A stretch of DNA of 64,000 nt from Lactiplantibacillus herbarum (GCF_001039045.1 NZ_LFEE01000001.1:165389-229388); one strand, 5' to 3'; counted from the first letter of the stretch, positions 52,384 to 61,050 are shown. Numbers and translations are program-made. The notes: generated by a model not told the origin, from the sequence alone.

Positions 52384-52488
52384 ATGGCGATTATTCAAGT
52401 ATTAACGGTTGTCGTTGTGGCAATTGCCGCGGTAACCCTGGTTGGCGATCCAACTAAACAGCAACGAATTAAAAAACGAAGTAACTAA
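52384..52488 (+). CDS. Single-pass membrane microprotein, 34 aa
   Basis: A strong AAGGAGGT lies 6-9 nt before TTG-ATG. The 34-aa product has one membrane helix (IIQVLTVVVVAIAAVTLVG) and a very basic C-terminus (KQQRIKKRSN). This N-out/K-rich design is common in small membrane proteins and some toxins. It is followed after 42 bp by an aldo-keto reductase gene. No family recognised. Confidence 0.6.
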   Translation: MAIIQVLTVVVVAIAAVTLVGDPTKQQRIKKRSN

Positions 52489-52530
52489 TAAATCTAACTA
52501 AGTAATCATTTAACTGAGGAGATAATTAAT

Positions 52531-53379
52531 ATGACAATTTTAACGGATACTTACACGCTAGCAAACGGTGTTCAGATTCCTAAGGTCGCTTTTGGTACAT
52601 GGCAGATTCCTAGTGGCGATGCAGCGTATAACTCTGTTACGGCAGCACTTAAAGCAGGCTATCGGCATATCGATACGGCGCTGGCCTATCGTAACGAAGC
52701 TAGTGTTGGTCAGGCAATTCGAGACTCAGGAATACCTCGTGACCAGATTTTTGTAACGACTAAGCTACCAGCAGAGACCAAGTCTTACGACGGCACGCTG
52801 GCGGATCTTAACGAGTCACTGAAGAACTTAGGCTTAGATTACGTTGATCTCTACTTAGTACACGCGCCATGGCCATGGAGTCAAATCGGCCGTCCTTACG
52901 ACGAGGCCAACTTAGAAGTTTGGCAAGCGATGGAAGAAATCTATAAGAACGGTCAGGCCAAAGCAATCGGTGTTTCAAACTTTGCGGTGCGCGATCTTGA
53001 AAATATCTTCAAGCAAGCAACGGTCAAACCAATGATTGATCAGATTCAATATTACCTAGGATTTACGGAACCTAAAATTACTAGTTTTGCAGAAGCTAAC
53101 GGTTTATTAGTGGAAGCTTACTCACCACTTGCAACGGGGGGCGTTCTCAATAATGCGCAGGTTCAAATGGTTGCGGATAAATATAGGGTCAGCGTTGCGC
53201 AATTAGCTCTCCGCTTTATCCTCCAAAATGGCGTTTTACCTTTACCTAAGGCAGTTAATCCAGACCATATTCAAGCTAATACCCAACTCGACTTTGAAAT
53301 CAGTGCGGCGGACATGCAGAAATTAAATGACATGCCAGACGCAGCGGGTAGTTTTTGGCACAATCCAACGCAAGGATAA
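52531..53379 (+). CDS. Aldo/keto reductase (2,5-diketogluconate reductase-like)
   Basis: The 282-aa AKR has HIDTALAYRNEASVGQAI near residue 47 (catalytic Asp and Tyr), FVTTKLPA (Lys) near residue 74 and LYLVHAPWPW (His) near residue 107, then IGVSNFAV. It is an NADPH-dependent carbonyl reductase of AKR5-like layout. ATG with GAGGAGATA upstream. A second AKR of a different subfamily follows after 73 bp. Confidence 0.88.
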   Translation: MTILTDTYTLANGVQIPKVAFGTWQIPSGDAAYNSVTAALKAGYRHIDTALAYRNEASVGQAIRDSGIPRDQIFVTTKLPAETKSYDGTLADLNESLKNLGLDYVDLYLVHAPWPWSQIGRPYDEANLEVWQAMEEIYKNGQAKAIGVSNFAVRDLENIFKQATVKPMIDQIQYYLGFTEPKITSFAEANGLLVEAYSPLATGGVLNNAQVQMVADKYRVSVAQLALRFILQNGVLPLPKAVNPDHIQANTQLDFEISAADMQKLNDMPDAAGSFWHNPTQG

Positions 53380-53452
53380 CGAGACAAAATAGTGACGTTA
53401 CCATAGTTCATGGGAGTACACTAGATTTAACTAAACAATGAGGAGCGATTAA

Positions 53453-54325
53453 ATGACAACAATTAATGCTGCTAACGCGGGCACTTACGCGTTTGATGAT
53501 ACGTTTAAAGTCAATCGATTAGGCTATGGCGTCATGCAATTGACTGGTCCGGGTACGTGGGGGCCAGTGGCTGATCCTGAGAACGGTGTTAAAGTGATCA
53601 AGCAAGCACTGGAATATGGTGTTAACTTCTTTGATACGGCCGATTCATACGGGCCATGGTTCGCCGATCGTTACTTGGCGGCTGGCCTAAAAGGTGCGGC
53701 TAACCGTGATCAGATCTTTATTTCAGATAAAGTCGGTCAGACGCGGCAAGGTCCTAATATTTGGACGCCACATGGTGAACCTAATTACTTGCGGCAACAG
53801 GTTGAAGTCTCAATGATGACGCTTGGAATCGACCACGAAGACTTGGTCTTTCTCCACCGTATCGACTCGCATTTCTCAATTGCGGAACAAGTCGGTGAAC
53901 TGAAACGGCTGCAGGACGAAGGTAAGATCAAGCACATTGGTTTGAGCCAAGTGTCTGTTGAAGAGATCAAGGAAGCGCAAAAAGTGGCGAAGATCGATGC
54001 CATTGAAAACTTGTATAATGTGTCAGATCATCGCGATGACGACGTGGTGGACTATGCGGCTAGTCAGCATATGGCCTTTCTACCATGGTTCCCATTAGCA
54101 ACTGGAAAACTAGCCCAAACTGGTGGCGTTTTGAGTACGATGGCGCAGAAGTACCAAGTTAGTCCCGCTCAAATTGCGTTGGCTTGGTTATTGAAGCGTT
54201 CTGACAACATCTTACCAATTCCTGGGACGAGTTCAGTGGAACATTTACGGGATAACATTGCAGCGGCAAACGTGGATTTATCTACGGCCGATTTCAATGG
54301 TTTGAGTCAGTTAAGCACTAAATAA
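53453..54325 (+). CDS. Aldo/keto reductase (YdbC/Tas-like subfamily)
   Basis: The 290-aa AKR has NFFDTADSYGPWFADRYLA near residue 62 and FISDKVGQT near 91, with FLHRIDSH near 140 and IGLSQVSVEEI near 165. It differs from the preceding AKR, so the pair is not a recent duplication. Probably reduces aldehydes with NADPH. ATG follows GAGGAGCG; a small hairpin ends the unit. Confidence 0.87.
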   Translation: MTTINAANAGTYAFDDTFKVNRLGYGVMQLTGPGTWGPVADPENGVKVIKQALEYGVNFFDTADSYGPWFADRYLAAGLKGAANRDQIFISDKVGQTRQGPNIWTPHGEPNYLRQQVEVSMMTLGIDHEDLVFLHRIDSHFSIAEQVGELKRLQDEGKIKHIGLSQVSVEEIKEAQKVAKIDAIENLYNVSDHRDDDVVDYAASQHMAFLPWFPLATGKLAQTGGVLSTMAQKYQVSPAQIALAWLLKRSDNILPIPGTSSVEHLRDNIAAANVDLSTADFNGLSQLSTK

Positions 54326-54334
54326 ACTTTATGG

Positions 54335-54358
54335 AAGGAGCTGGTAAAATGGCTCCTT
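54335..54358 (+). terminator. Terminator of the aldo/keto reductase pair
   Basis: AAGGAGC pairs with GCTCCTT around a 10-nt loop and is followed by TTTT. Confidence 0.65.
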
Positions 54359-54457
54359 TTTTGGTGGTTACTGCCAATTCCAGTCCTTGAATTACGGCTA
54401 ATTGACAGTTAAAATGGATAAACATTATAAATATTGGTTAGAAAGAGGATTGATAAG

Positions 54458-54913
54458 ATGAGTACTCGGATTATGAGTGAACAACCTACAATTTATTTAG
54501 CTGGGCCTTGGTTTACGGAAGGTCAGCCAGAACGCTTGGCTAAGATTGAACAGTTGATGGATGAGATGCAACTAACTTATTACAGTCCCCGTTTAGATGG
54601 CATTGATCTGACGCCGGATGCGACTGAAGCAGACCGTAACGCGGTATTTGCTGACAATGTCGATCACCTCAAGCAAGCTAAGCTAATTGTGGCCGTTGTT
54701 GATGGCTTTGATACCGGGACGATCTGGGAAACGGGTACGGCTTATGGTTTGGATATTCCGGTGGCCTACTACGGTGAAACCTTGGACGAGGGGACTTTTA
54801 ACGTCATGTTAGCTAAGTCTGGTAAGGCTACGATTGAAAATATGGCTGATTTAAAGGCGTTTCTACAGGATCCAACGTCGGATGCGTTCCAATATACGGG
54901 TACGATTCGGTAA
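54458..54913 (+). CDS. Nucleoside 2-deoxyribosyltransferase
   Basis: The 151-aa enzyme has TIYLAGPWFTEGQPERL near residue 10 and VVDGFDTGTIWETGTAYG near residue 85, with the nucleophilic Glu in WETG, as in lactobacillar NDT. It exchanges bases between deoxynucleosides in salvage. ATG 54458 follows AGAGGA by 11 nt; ATG 54473 is an alternative. Element B begins 23 bp after its stop. Confidence 0.9.
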   Translation: MSTRIMSEQPTIYLAGPWFTEGQPERLAKIEQLMDEMQLTYYSPRLDGIDLTPDATEADRNAVFADNVDHLKQAKLIVAVVDGFDTGTIWETGTAYGLDIPVAYYGETLDEGTFNVMLAKSGKATIENMADLKAFLQDPTSDAFQYTGTIR

Positions 54914-54936
54914 GTTGAATGAATGGTCAAGATAGA

Positions 54937-55056
54937 GTGTGGAATCAGGCGGTTAGGGACCGAGTATAGCCTAGGACAAGTAATGATTGCGTACTGTGCA
55001 ATCGTTGCTTGTCCGTAGCTAAACGGAGGTCGCTGCCTGATTCCACACGTTTCGAC
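54937..55056 (+). ncRNA. Structured RNA element, copy B
   Basis: A perfect 14-bp outer stem (54937-54950 with 55035-55048) encloses AGGGACC/GGTCGCT (one mismatch). Inside are the loop GAGTATAG/GTAGCTAAACGGA, GGAC/GTCC, and AAG..GATTG/CAATC..CTT apical pairs. The tail CGTTTCGAC leads after about 30 nt to a terminator. Same plan as copy A with different outer-stem sequence. Confidence 0.8.
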
Positions 55057-55087
55057 TATTAATATTAAGAGCGCCAGAGCATAACTA

Positions 55088-55132
55088 AAAATAGGCTACT
55101 TCAGAGATTAAACTTCTGAAGTAGCCTATTTT
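55088..55132. terminator. Bidirectional terminator shared by elements B and C
   Basis: A perfect 18-bp stem AAAATAGGCTACTTCAGA/TCTGAAGTAGCCTATTTT lies midway between the convergent elements B and C. Confidence 0.85.
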
Positions 55133-55150
55133 GTCGCTAATTCAATTAGT

Positions 55151-55272
55151 GTCGAAACGTGCGTTCTCAGGCAGTTTGTTCCGCTTAACGCTGAAACCAA
55201 CGACTATTCCAAGCCCAGGAATAGTTGCCGGTTTCACATTAATGCTCGCAAACTAAGCGCCTGATAACGCAC
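55151..55272 (-). ncRNA. Structured RNA element, copy C
   Basis: On the minus strand the outer stem (55259-55272 with 55159-55172, 13 of 14 pairs) encloses AGTTTGC/ACAAACT, the loop GAGCATTA/GCGTTAAGCGGA, TGAAAC/GTTTCA, and an apical CAACTATTCC/GGAATAGTCGTTG stem. The tail is GCACGTTTCGAC. Inner helices differ completely in sequence from A and B but keep pairing. The 137 bp to its right hold no gene, so it may have its own promoter, or be the end of a longer transcript. Confidence 0.8.
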
Positions 55273-55409
55273 TCTTTGACCCCTAAAACTTAACCTTTTA
55301 CTCCAACAAAAGTCACAAACGCCTGCTACTATGACTAACAAGTTAATAAATAACAACGAATTGAAAACCTTAAGAAAGTGGCAAGATGTGAAAAACTTTC
55401 AATTCAAAC

Positions 55410-55456
55410 TAGACAATCATTATCCAAGTTGTATAATGAGGTTGTAAACGTTATCA
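55410..55456 (+). promoter_or_regulatory. Oleate hydratase promoter with perfect cre site
   Basis: TAGACA (55410-55415) and TATAAT (55432-55437) are 16 nt apart. TGTAAACGTTATCA (55443-55456) matches the CcpA cre consensus perfectly and covers the expected transcription start, so repression by CcpA is predicted. Confidence 0.75.
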
Positions 55457-55490
55457 GTACCTATATTACCTAATTTTGGGGGCGTTATTT

Positions 55491-57185
55491 ATGGTTAAAA
55501 GTAAAGCAATTATGATTGGTGCCGGGTTATCAAACATGGCCGCGGCAGTCTATTTGATTCAAGATGGACATTGGAACGGTAAGGACATCACTTTCTACGG
55601 CGTTGATATGCATGGTGCCAATGATGGTGGGGTTACGACTGATTTTTCTAATGAATATTGGAACAAGAATCATCCGATGGAAAACACGACGGGGTACGTT
55701 GCTCGTGGTGGTCGGATGCTGAACTACCGGACTTACGTTGACTTAATGGATTTATTGGACCGGATTCCGTCAGTAACGGAACCGGGGATGACAGCAGCAG
55801 AAGACACACGTGACTTCGATTCAAAACATCGGACTTACGATATTGCCCGTCTATTAGAGGGTGGTAAGGGTATTTTAAATGCCAGCAAGTTAGGCTTTAA
55901 CAATAAAGACCGGACTTTGATGTCGAAATTAATTCTGATGCCTGATAGTGAAGAAACGAAGTTGGATAACGTGACGATCGCCGAATACTTCAAAGACGAT
56001 CCCCACATGTTCCAAACTAATTTCTGGTACATGTGGGAAACCACCTTTGCCTTCAGAACACAAAGTTCAGCGCAAGAATTACGTCGTTACATGCACCAAA
56101 TGATCTATGAATTCACTCAAATTGAACATTTAGTTGGGGTTAATCGGACCCGTTATAACCAGTTTGAAAGTATGATCTTACCACTGATCAAATACTTGCA
56201 AGCACAGAATGTGACCTTCATCGACAACAAGATCGTCACTGACTGGAAATTCAAAGACACACCAATGCAAGATGAAATTACCGTTACCGGCTTAGTCGTA
56301 GAAGACGCTAAGTCTGGTGAAACCGAAGAAGTCGAAGTTGACGAAGATACGGCCGTTATCTTTACGAACGGTTCAATTACCGACTCCGCAACGATGGGTG
56401 ACTACAATACTGCAGCACCTGAAAATATGGAATACGGGATCAGTGCTGCTCTCTGGAAGAAAGCCACGGAACGCTTCTACAACTTAGGGACGCCGGACAA
56501 GTTCTTCAACGATCGTAACGCTAGTGAATGGTCAAGCTTCACGTTGACGACTAAGGATCACCTCTTCTTGAATGAAATTGTGCGGATTACCACTCAAGAA
56601 CCCGGGAATGCCTTGAATTCCTTCTTATCAACGACGCCAATCACGCCATTGAATCAAAAGGATGTTAACATGTCGATCGTGGTTCACCACCAACCACATT
56701 TCACGACTCAAAACCCTAATGAAACAGTTCTCTGGGGCTACTTCCTCTACCCACGTCGTCAAGGTGAGTTCATCCACAAGCCTTACATTGAAATGACGGG
56801 TAAAGAAATGGCACAAGAATTGATTGGGCAATTATCGAAGGTTGATCCTGGTCCTGGTAACATCAAGGACAAAGAAAAGGAAATCTTGGATAGCATCATT
56901 AACAATATCCCAGTCTACATGCCATACGCTTCAGCACTGTTCAACAACCGTGCGAAGTCTGACCGGCCAGAAGTCTTGCCAAAGCATTCTACTAACTTAG
57001 CCTTTACCGGTGAATTCGTAGAACAACCATACCAGATGATCTTCACGGAACAGAGTGCAGTTCGTTCTGGTGAAATCGCAGCCTTCCACTTTGCTGGGGT
57101 TCCAATGGACAACTTGGTTAAGACACCACGTTACGACAAGGATCCTAAGACCTTGCTTAAAGCTACGAAGAAGATGTTTGAATAG
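55491..57185 (+). CDS. ohyA: Oleate hydratase (CLA-HY, myosin-cross-reactive antigen family)
   Basis: The 564-aa FAD protein has the dinucleotide loop IGAGLSNMAAAVYLIQDG near residue 8 and GGRMLNYRTYVDLMDLL near residue 70. It hydrates the cis-9 double bond of oleic and linoleic acid to 10-hydroxy acids, the first step of the L. plantarum saturation pathway. The later enzymes are encoded 50 kb away at 4581-7000. The length equals that published for CLA-HY. ATG 55491 with GGGGGCG upstream; an in-frame TTG at 55476 is less likely. Confidence 0.95.
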   Translation: MVKSKAIMIGAGLSNMAAAVYLIQDGHWNGKDITFYGVDMHGANDGGVTTDFSNEYWNKNHPMENTTGYVARGGRMLNYRTYVDLMDLLDRIPSVTEPGMTAAEDTRDFDSKHRTYDIARLLEGGKGILNASKLGFNNKDRTLMSKLILMPDSEETKLDNVTIAEYFKDDPHMFQTNFWYMWETTFAFRTQSSAQELRRYMHQMIYEFTQIEHLVGVNRTRYNQFESMILPLIKYLQAQNVTFIDNKIVTDWKFKDTPMQDEITVTGLVVEDAKSGETEEVEVDEDTAVIFTNGSITDSATMGDYNTAAPENMEYGISAALWKKATERFYNLGTPDKFFNDRNASEWSSFTLTTKDHLFLNEIVRITTQEPGNALNSFLSTTPITPLNQKDVNMSIVVHHQPHFTTQNPNETVLWGYFLYPRRQGEFIHKPYIEMTGKEMAQELIGQLSKVDPGPGNIKDKEKEILDSIINNIPVYMPYASALFNNRAKSDRPEVLPKHSTNLAFTGEFVEQPYQMIFTEQSAVRSGEIAAFHFAGVPMDNLVKTPRYDKDPKTLLKATKKMFE

Positions 57186-57211
57186 TCTTCTCAGTTAGAA
57201 TTAGAGACTAA

Positions 57212-57260
57212 AATAGAGACGCTATCCACAACGAATTAGTTGTTGGACAGCGGCTCTATT
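57212..57260. terminator. Terminator of oleate hydratase
   Basis: AATAGAGACGCTATCCACAAC pairs imperfectly with GTTGGACAGCGGCTCTATT (19 nt) and is followed by TTTATTT. Confidence 0.75.
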
Positions 57261-57298
57261 TTTATTTGTTTGGATTTCTGAATATTGCTAAGACACGT

Positions 57299-57730
57299 CT
57301 AGCGGATCACCAATACTGAGATTGGCGAATACTTAGCCATGTAAGCAGCTTGGCTACCTAAGTGACGTTTGATGCCTTTTTTGGCTTCAGAACCAATGAT
57401 CAAGATATCTGGTTGGACGTGAGGAATCACGTCTTTAACGATGGTTTCCCCAGGTTCACCTTCAGCGATCATGGCGCGGACCTTCTCAACGCCGGCGTCC
57501 TGTGCTTCTTTTTGATATTTTAAAATATGTTGTTCAAGCTCGTCACGTTCACCGTGAACGTAATCTTTGCTGAGTGCTTGATAAACGTTCATATCGTCGT
57601 CTTCGAGGATGGAAACAATCACTAGTTCAGCGCCATCCTGTTTGGCACGGTGAATCGCGTATTTAAAGGCTAACTTGGCATCGGCAGAATCATCCACCCC
57701 AACTAAAATTCGATTAAAATCTGCTTCCAT
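57299..57730 (-). CDS. Universal stress protein, UspA family
   Basis: The 143-aa protein has ILVGVDDSADAKLAFKYAI near residue 8 and the ATP-binding GSEAKKGIKRHLGSQAAYMA near residue 112 (G-x2-G-x9-G type, with GSEAKKG). Directly follows mntH by 2 bp, so it is cotranscribed with the manganese transporter. This Mn-transporter/Usp pairing is frequent in lactobacilli. Confidence 0.9.
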   Translation of the reverse strand: MEADFNRILVGVDDSADAKLAFKYAIHRAKQDGAELVIVSILEDDDMNVYQALSKDYVHGERDELEQHILKYQKEAQDAGVEKVRAMIAEGEPGETIVKDVIPHVQPDILIIGSEAKKGIKRHLGSQAAYMAKYSPISVLVIR

Positions 57731-57732
57731 TA

Positions 57733-59337
57733 TTATTCACCCTCGTTACTAATAGATTGACGATCTGCATGTGTAGCTAATTTAGCAGCATACCGCTTGT
57801 TACCGCGGTACAAATCATAGGTGGTCCAAGCGAGAAGTGCCAGGATCGCAGCAATTAAGATGTACGCGATAATTTTTGAAATCGTGCCATCAGCAGCGCT
57901 AGGGTTATCACCGAAGAAGCCTAAAACGGCGTCTGGTAAACCGATCAAGTTCAAGATAGTTAAACCGATTACGGAAACCCAACCTAATAATTTGACCCAC
58001 ATTGAGTTCTTGAAACGTTCGCCCATTTCAACTTTGCTATCGGTCATCATCAACAATGGCAGCATTGAGAATGGTAACGCGAAGGCTAGAAAGACTTGTG
58101 AGTTATTCATCAGATTATTCAGCGCAACGTGTTCATCGATAGCGCTCTTACTACCAGTGATCAACACGCAGATTAGAACTGGAATTACTGAGATTAAACG
58201 AGTAACTAAGCGACGTAACCATAGTGGCATCCGCATGTGCACGAAACCTTCCATGATAACTTGACCAGTCAAAGTACCCGTAATAGTTGAGTTTTGCCCA
58301 GAAGCGAGTAAGGCAACGGCGAATAAGACGGATAGGATTCCTGACTTGGCAACACCAATCAAGACACCGTTACTTAGAGTTGACGTATCTGATAAAGCTT
58401 GGAACAAACCGAAGAATGAGGGATCTTTGACGGCACCGGTTTTGAAAACGGCAACCCCCATGATTAAGAGCAGTGAATTAACGACAAAGGCAAAGGTCAG
58501 TTGGATGTTTGAATCCCAAGCTGAGAACTTCACGGTTCTGGCAACGTCTTCTTCATCATTGTGATCAATCTTACGAGTTTGTGAAATCGCTGAATGCAAG
58601 TATAGATTATGAGGCATAACGGTCGCCCCAATAATCCCTAGTGAGCCTGATAATGGTGTCATGCCGGCAACGGATTTCGAAGTTGAGAAGGTTGCTGCAG
58701 TAGGTACCAAGCCTTTAATGACACCACCCCAATCAGGATTCGATAAGGCAACTTGGTAAACAAAGACTAATAGGATAACAACAATTAAACAAACGACAAT
58801 GGCTTCGATCTTACGGAAACCAATTTTGGTCAATAATAGCAAAACTAAAACATCTAAAACGGTAATGAAAACTGCGATAACTAGTGGAATATGGAATAAG
58901 AGGTATAAGGCAATCGCAGCCCCAATAACTTCGGCGATATCAGTCGCCATAATGGCTAATTCGGTGAGTAACCACAGAACGATCCCTAATGATTTACTGG
59001 TTCTAGCTCGAATGGCTTGGGCCAAATCCATCTGACTCACGATACCAAGTTTGGCTGCCATGTATTGTAACAACATCGCAATCAAACTTGAAATCAAGAT
59101 GACAGACATGAGCATGTACTGGAAGTTTTGCCCACCAGTAATTGAAGTTGACCAGTTACCAGGATCCATGTACCCAACAGCAACTAGGGCACCAGGACCT
59201 GAATACGCAAATAAGGCTTTCCAAAAGCTGAGGTTCTTAGGTACTTCGATGGTTCCGTTAATTTCTTCTAGCGAAGGACCGTTCGCATATTCGATTAACT
59301 TATGCTTCCGACCGTTCCCTTTGTTTTCTTGGCTCAA
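57733..59337 (-). CDS. mntH: Mn2+/Fe2+ transporter, NRAMP family
   Basis: The 534-aa protein has eleven or twelve membrane segments. TM1 carries the NRAMP metal motif DPGNW (in GYMDPGNWSTS near residue 57), and TM6 has MPHNLYLHSAI near residue 240 (MPH motif). It imports manganese with protons; lactobacilli depend on high Mn. It is followed by usp and faces an MntR-like gene. Confidence 0.93.
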   Translation of the reverse strand: MSQENKGNGRKHKLIEYANGPSLEEINGTIEVPKNLSFWKALFAYSGPGALVAVGYMDPGNWSTSITGGQNFQYMLMSVILISSLIAMLLQYMAAKLGIVSQMDLAQAIRARTSKSLGIVLWLLTELAIMATDIAEVIGAAIALYLLFHIPLVIAVFITVLDVLVLLLLTKIGFRKIEAIVVCLIVVILLVFVYQVALSNPDWGGVIKGLVPTAATFSTSKSVAGMTPLSGSLGIIGATVMPHNLYLHSAISQTRKIDHNDEEDVARTVKFSAWDSNIQLTFAFVVNSLLLIMGVAVFKTGAVKDPSFFGLFQALSDTSTLSNGVLIGVAKSGILSVLFAVALLASGQNSTITGTLTGQVIMEGFVHMRMPLWLRRLVTRLISVIPVLICVLITGSKSAIDEHVALNNLMNNSQVFLAFALPFSMLPLLMMTDSKVEMGERFKNSMWVKLLGWVSVIGLTILNLIGLPDAVLGFFGDNPSAADGTISKIIAYILIAAILALLAWTTYDLYRGNKRYAAKLATHADRQSISNEGE

Positions 59338-59411
59338 TTAAAACTCCACCTTTCTGAACTTAACTCTCTGAGCATTTGTTATTGTACAATAAATAATATA
59401 AAATGGAAATG

Positions 59412-59437
59412 TTTTTTTAGGTACGCCTACAAAAAAT
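59412..59437. promoter_or_regulatory. Candidate MntR operator
   Basis: A near-palindrome, TTTTTTAGG-TACG-CCTACAAAAA (split here), lies between divergent mntH and the DtxR/MntR gene. Its TTAGG..CCTAA-like core resembles DtxR/MntR-type boxes. Confidence 0.6.
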
Positions 59438-59451
59438 ATAGTTGGAGATGA

Positions 59452-60132
59452 ATGAGAATGCGCAAGAGTGTTAATAATTATTTAAAAGCCATCTATGAAG
59501 CAAGCTACACAAAAGCGGGGACGAGTAATAAGCAAATTGCGACTATTTTAGATGTGCTACCAGGCTCTGTAACTGAAGCTATCAACAATCTTGTGGCTGA
59601 TGGATTAGTTGTTCGGAATAATTATCATGAGATCGCATTAACGGAATCGGGGTATCAATTAGTGGCTGAACGGATGTATCATTATCGGTTATGCGAAGTT
59701 TGGCTAGCCAAAATAATTAATTTGCCGTTGGTACGGATACCGACCCAAGCTTGGTTGATGTCAGAAATTAATGATCAGGAATTGATTGCTAAATTAAATC
59801 ACCAATTAGGAGAGCCCCGAGTCAGTCCATTTGGGGGCGTGCTGCATTTACCAGATTTCGAGCAACGTTTTGGCAACCAACCTGAATCGTTAAATAGGGT
59901 TCCAATCGGTAGTCGAATCAAGATGACCAGCTACTTGGAAAATTCGAGTACGGTGAAGTATTTTCAGCATACGGGTTTACAGCTGCAACAAGTGCTGACT
60001 GTGACTAACTGTAGTAAAACGATTCCGGTCATTACCTTGGTGGATGCTCAGCAGCAAGAGTATTTAATCAATGCTGCGGTGGCTTGTTACTTGTATGGTG
60101 AAGTCCAGAATGAGGTGGTTGCAACGGTTTAA
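59452..60132 (+). CDS. mntR: DtxR/MntR-family metalloregulator
   Basis: The 226-aa protein has an N-terminal winged helix with GTSNKQIATILDVLPGSVTE near residue 23. A dimer/metal-binding domain follows, with ERMYHYRLCEVWLAKI near residue 80 (H and E ligands). A C-terminal SH3-like FeoA domain begins at about residue 155. It probably represses mntH when manganese is sufficient. Start is ATG 59452 or 59458. Confidence 0.88.
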   Translation: MRMRKSVNNYLKAIYEASYTKAGTSNKQIATILDVLPGSVTEAINNLVADGLVVRNNYHEIALTESGYQLVAERMYHYRLCEVWLAKIINLPLVRIPTQAWLMSEINDQELIAKLNHQLGEPRVSPFGGVLHLPDFEQRFGNQPESLNRVPIGSRIKMTSYLENSSTVKYFQHTGLQLQQVLTVTNCSKTIPVITLVDAQQQEYLINAAVACYLYGEVQNEVVATV

Positions 60133-60260
60133 CCGGGTCAGTAACATACTCGTTCAATCTAATTTACGCAATGCCCGTGAAGTTATTAGCTAAATAGGTT
60201 TTGACATATGTCACTTTTAGCATATAATAAATGACATTAAAAGAGAGCGGGCGGCTGGTC

Positions 60261-60824
60261 ATGAACTATTGGATTCTAGCACTGACATTTTTAAGCGTTA
60301 ATTTAGATTTTTTCTTTATGTTAATTTTCTTGCTGAAGAAGTATCGCGTTCGCCAAGTCATGGTGGGGTACTTATTAGGTAACCTGATTTTACTGACAGC
60401 TAGCTTCTTTATTGGCAAGGCGTTGGCGGCATTTCTACCAGAGTGGATACTCGGAGTCTTAGGTTTTCTGCCAATTTACATGGCTTTTCGAGATGACGAT
60501 GATGACGACGGGGATAAGACGCATCAATCACCGACTTTGAGTGTCTTGGTTACTTATTTGTCTGTATGTGCGGGCTGTAATTTATCGATTTTCTTACCAG
60601 TTTTAGCTGGTGAAACGGGAATGAATTTCCTCATGACCCTAGTTTTTATTGGTATTTTAACGGTACTTGTCGTTCTCGTCATCAAACTAGTTGCTAATAT
60701 TCCGGTTGTATCTGCTGTGATGGAGGCCCAGGGGGAACGGTTAATGAAAGTCTGCTACGTTCTGATTGGGCTCTACGTCTTTTGGGATAGTGGTTTGATC
60801 AGTCATCTCATGGCATTATTTTAA
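60261..60824 (+). CDS. CadD-family cadmium resistance transporter-like protein
   Basis: The 187-aa protein has five membrane segments, an acidic cytoplasmic loop (RDDDDDDGDK, near residue 76) and SVCAGCNLSIFLPV near residue 115, matching the CadD family. CadD exports or sequesters cadmium. The acidic loop and the neighbouring manganese genes suggest a divalent cation function. ATG 60261; the upstream in-frame start at 60231 is less likely. Confidence 0.78.
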   Translation: MNYWILALTFLSVNLDFFFMLIFLLKKYRVRQVMVGYLLGNLILLTASFFIGKALAAFLPEWILGVLGFLPIYMAFRDDDDDDGDKTHQSPTLSVLVTYLSVCAGCNLSIFLPVLAGETGMNFLMTLVFIGILTVLVVLVIKLVANIPVVSAVMEAQGERLMKVCYVLIGLYVFWDSGLISHLMALF

Positions 60825-60975
60825 TTGTATTAGCCATTTTTATTTGAATAGAGAACATGTAACCAGCGCGGTCAGCAAGCGTTGGTTTTTTATTAGGTGC
60901 GATTCTGTAGGGACAGTGTTGGAAAACTTGAGGGTGTGTGTCTGGTAATGGCGAGGTAGGAAAAAGTGATTTTTG

Positions 60976-60989
60976 AGAACGAACGTTCG
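60976..60989. promoter_or_regulatory. LexA (SOS) box
   Basis: AGAACGAACGTTCG matches the Gram-positive LexA consensus CGAACRNRYGTTCG with one mismatch (first base). A TATGCT -10 lies at 61011-61016, so LexA bound here would cover the -35 region of the next gene. Confidence 0.7.
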
Positions 60990-61050
60990 CATTTTTAGCT
61001 GCAATTATGGTATGCTAGAACGGTATTTTTATTGAGAGGAGTTCGACAAC

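Noticed and set aside
57821..58264. Antisense frames over mntH, including 58346-59341
   Set aside because: Mirror frames of a membrane protein gene without ribosome sites.
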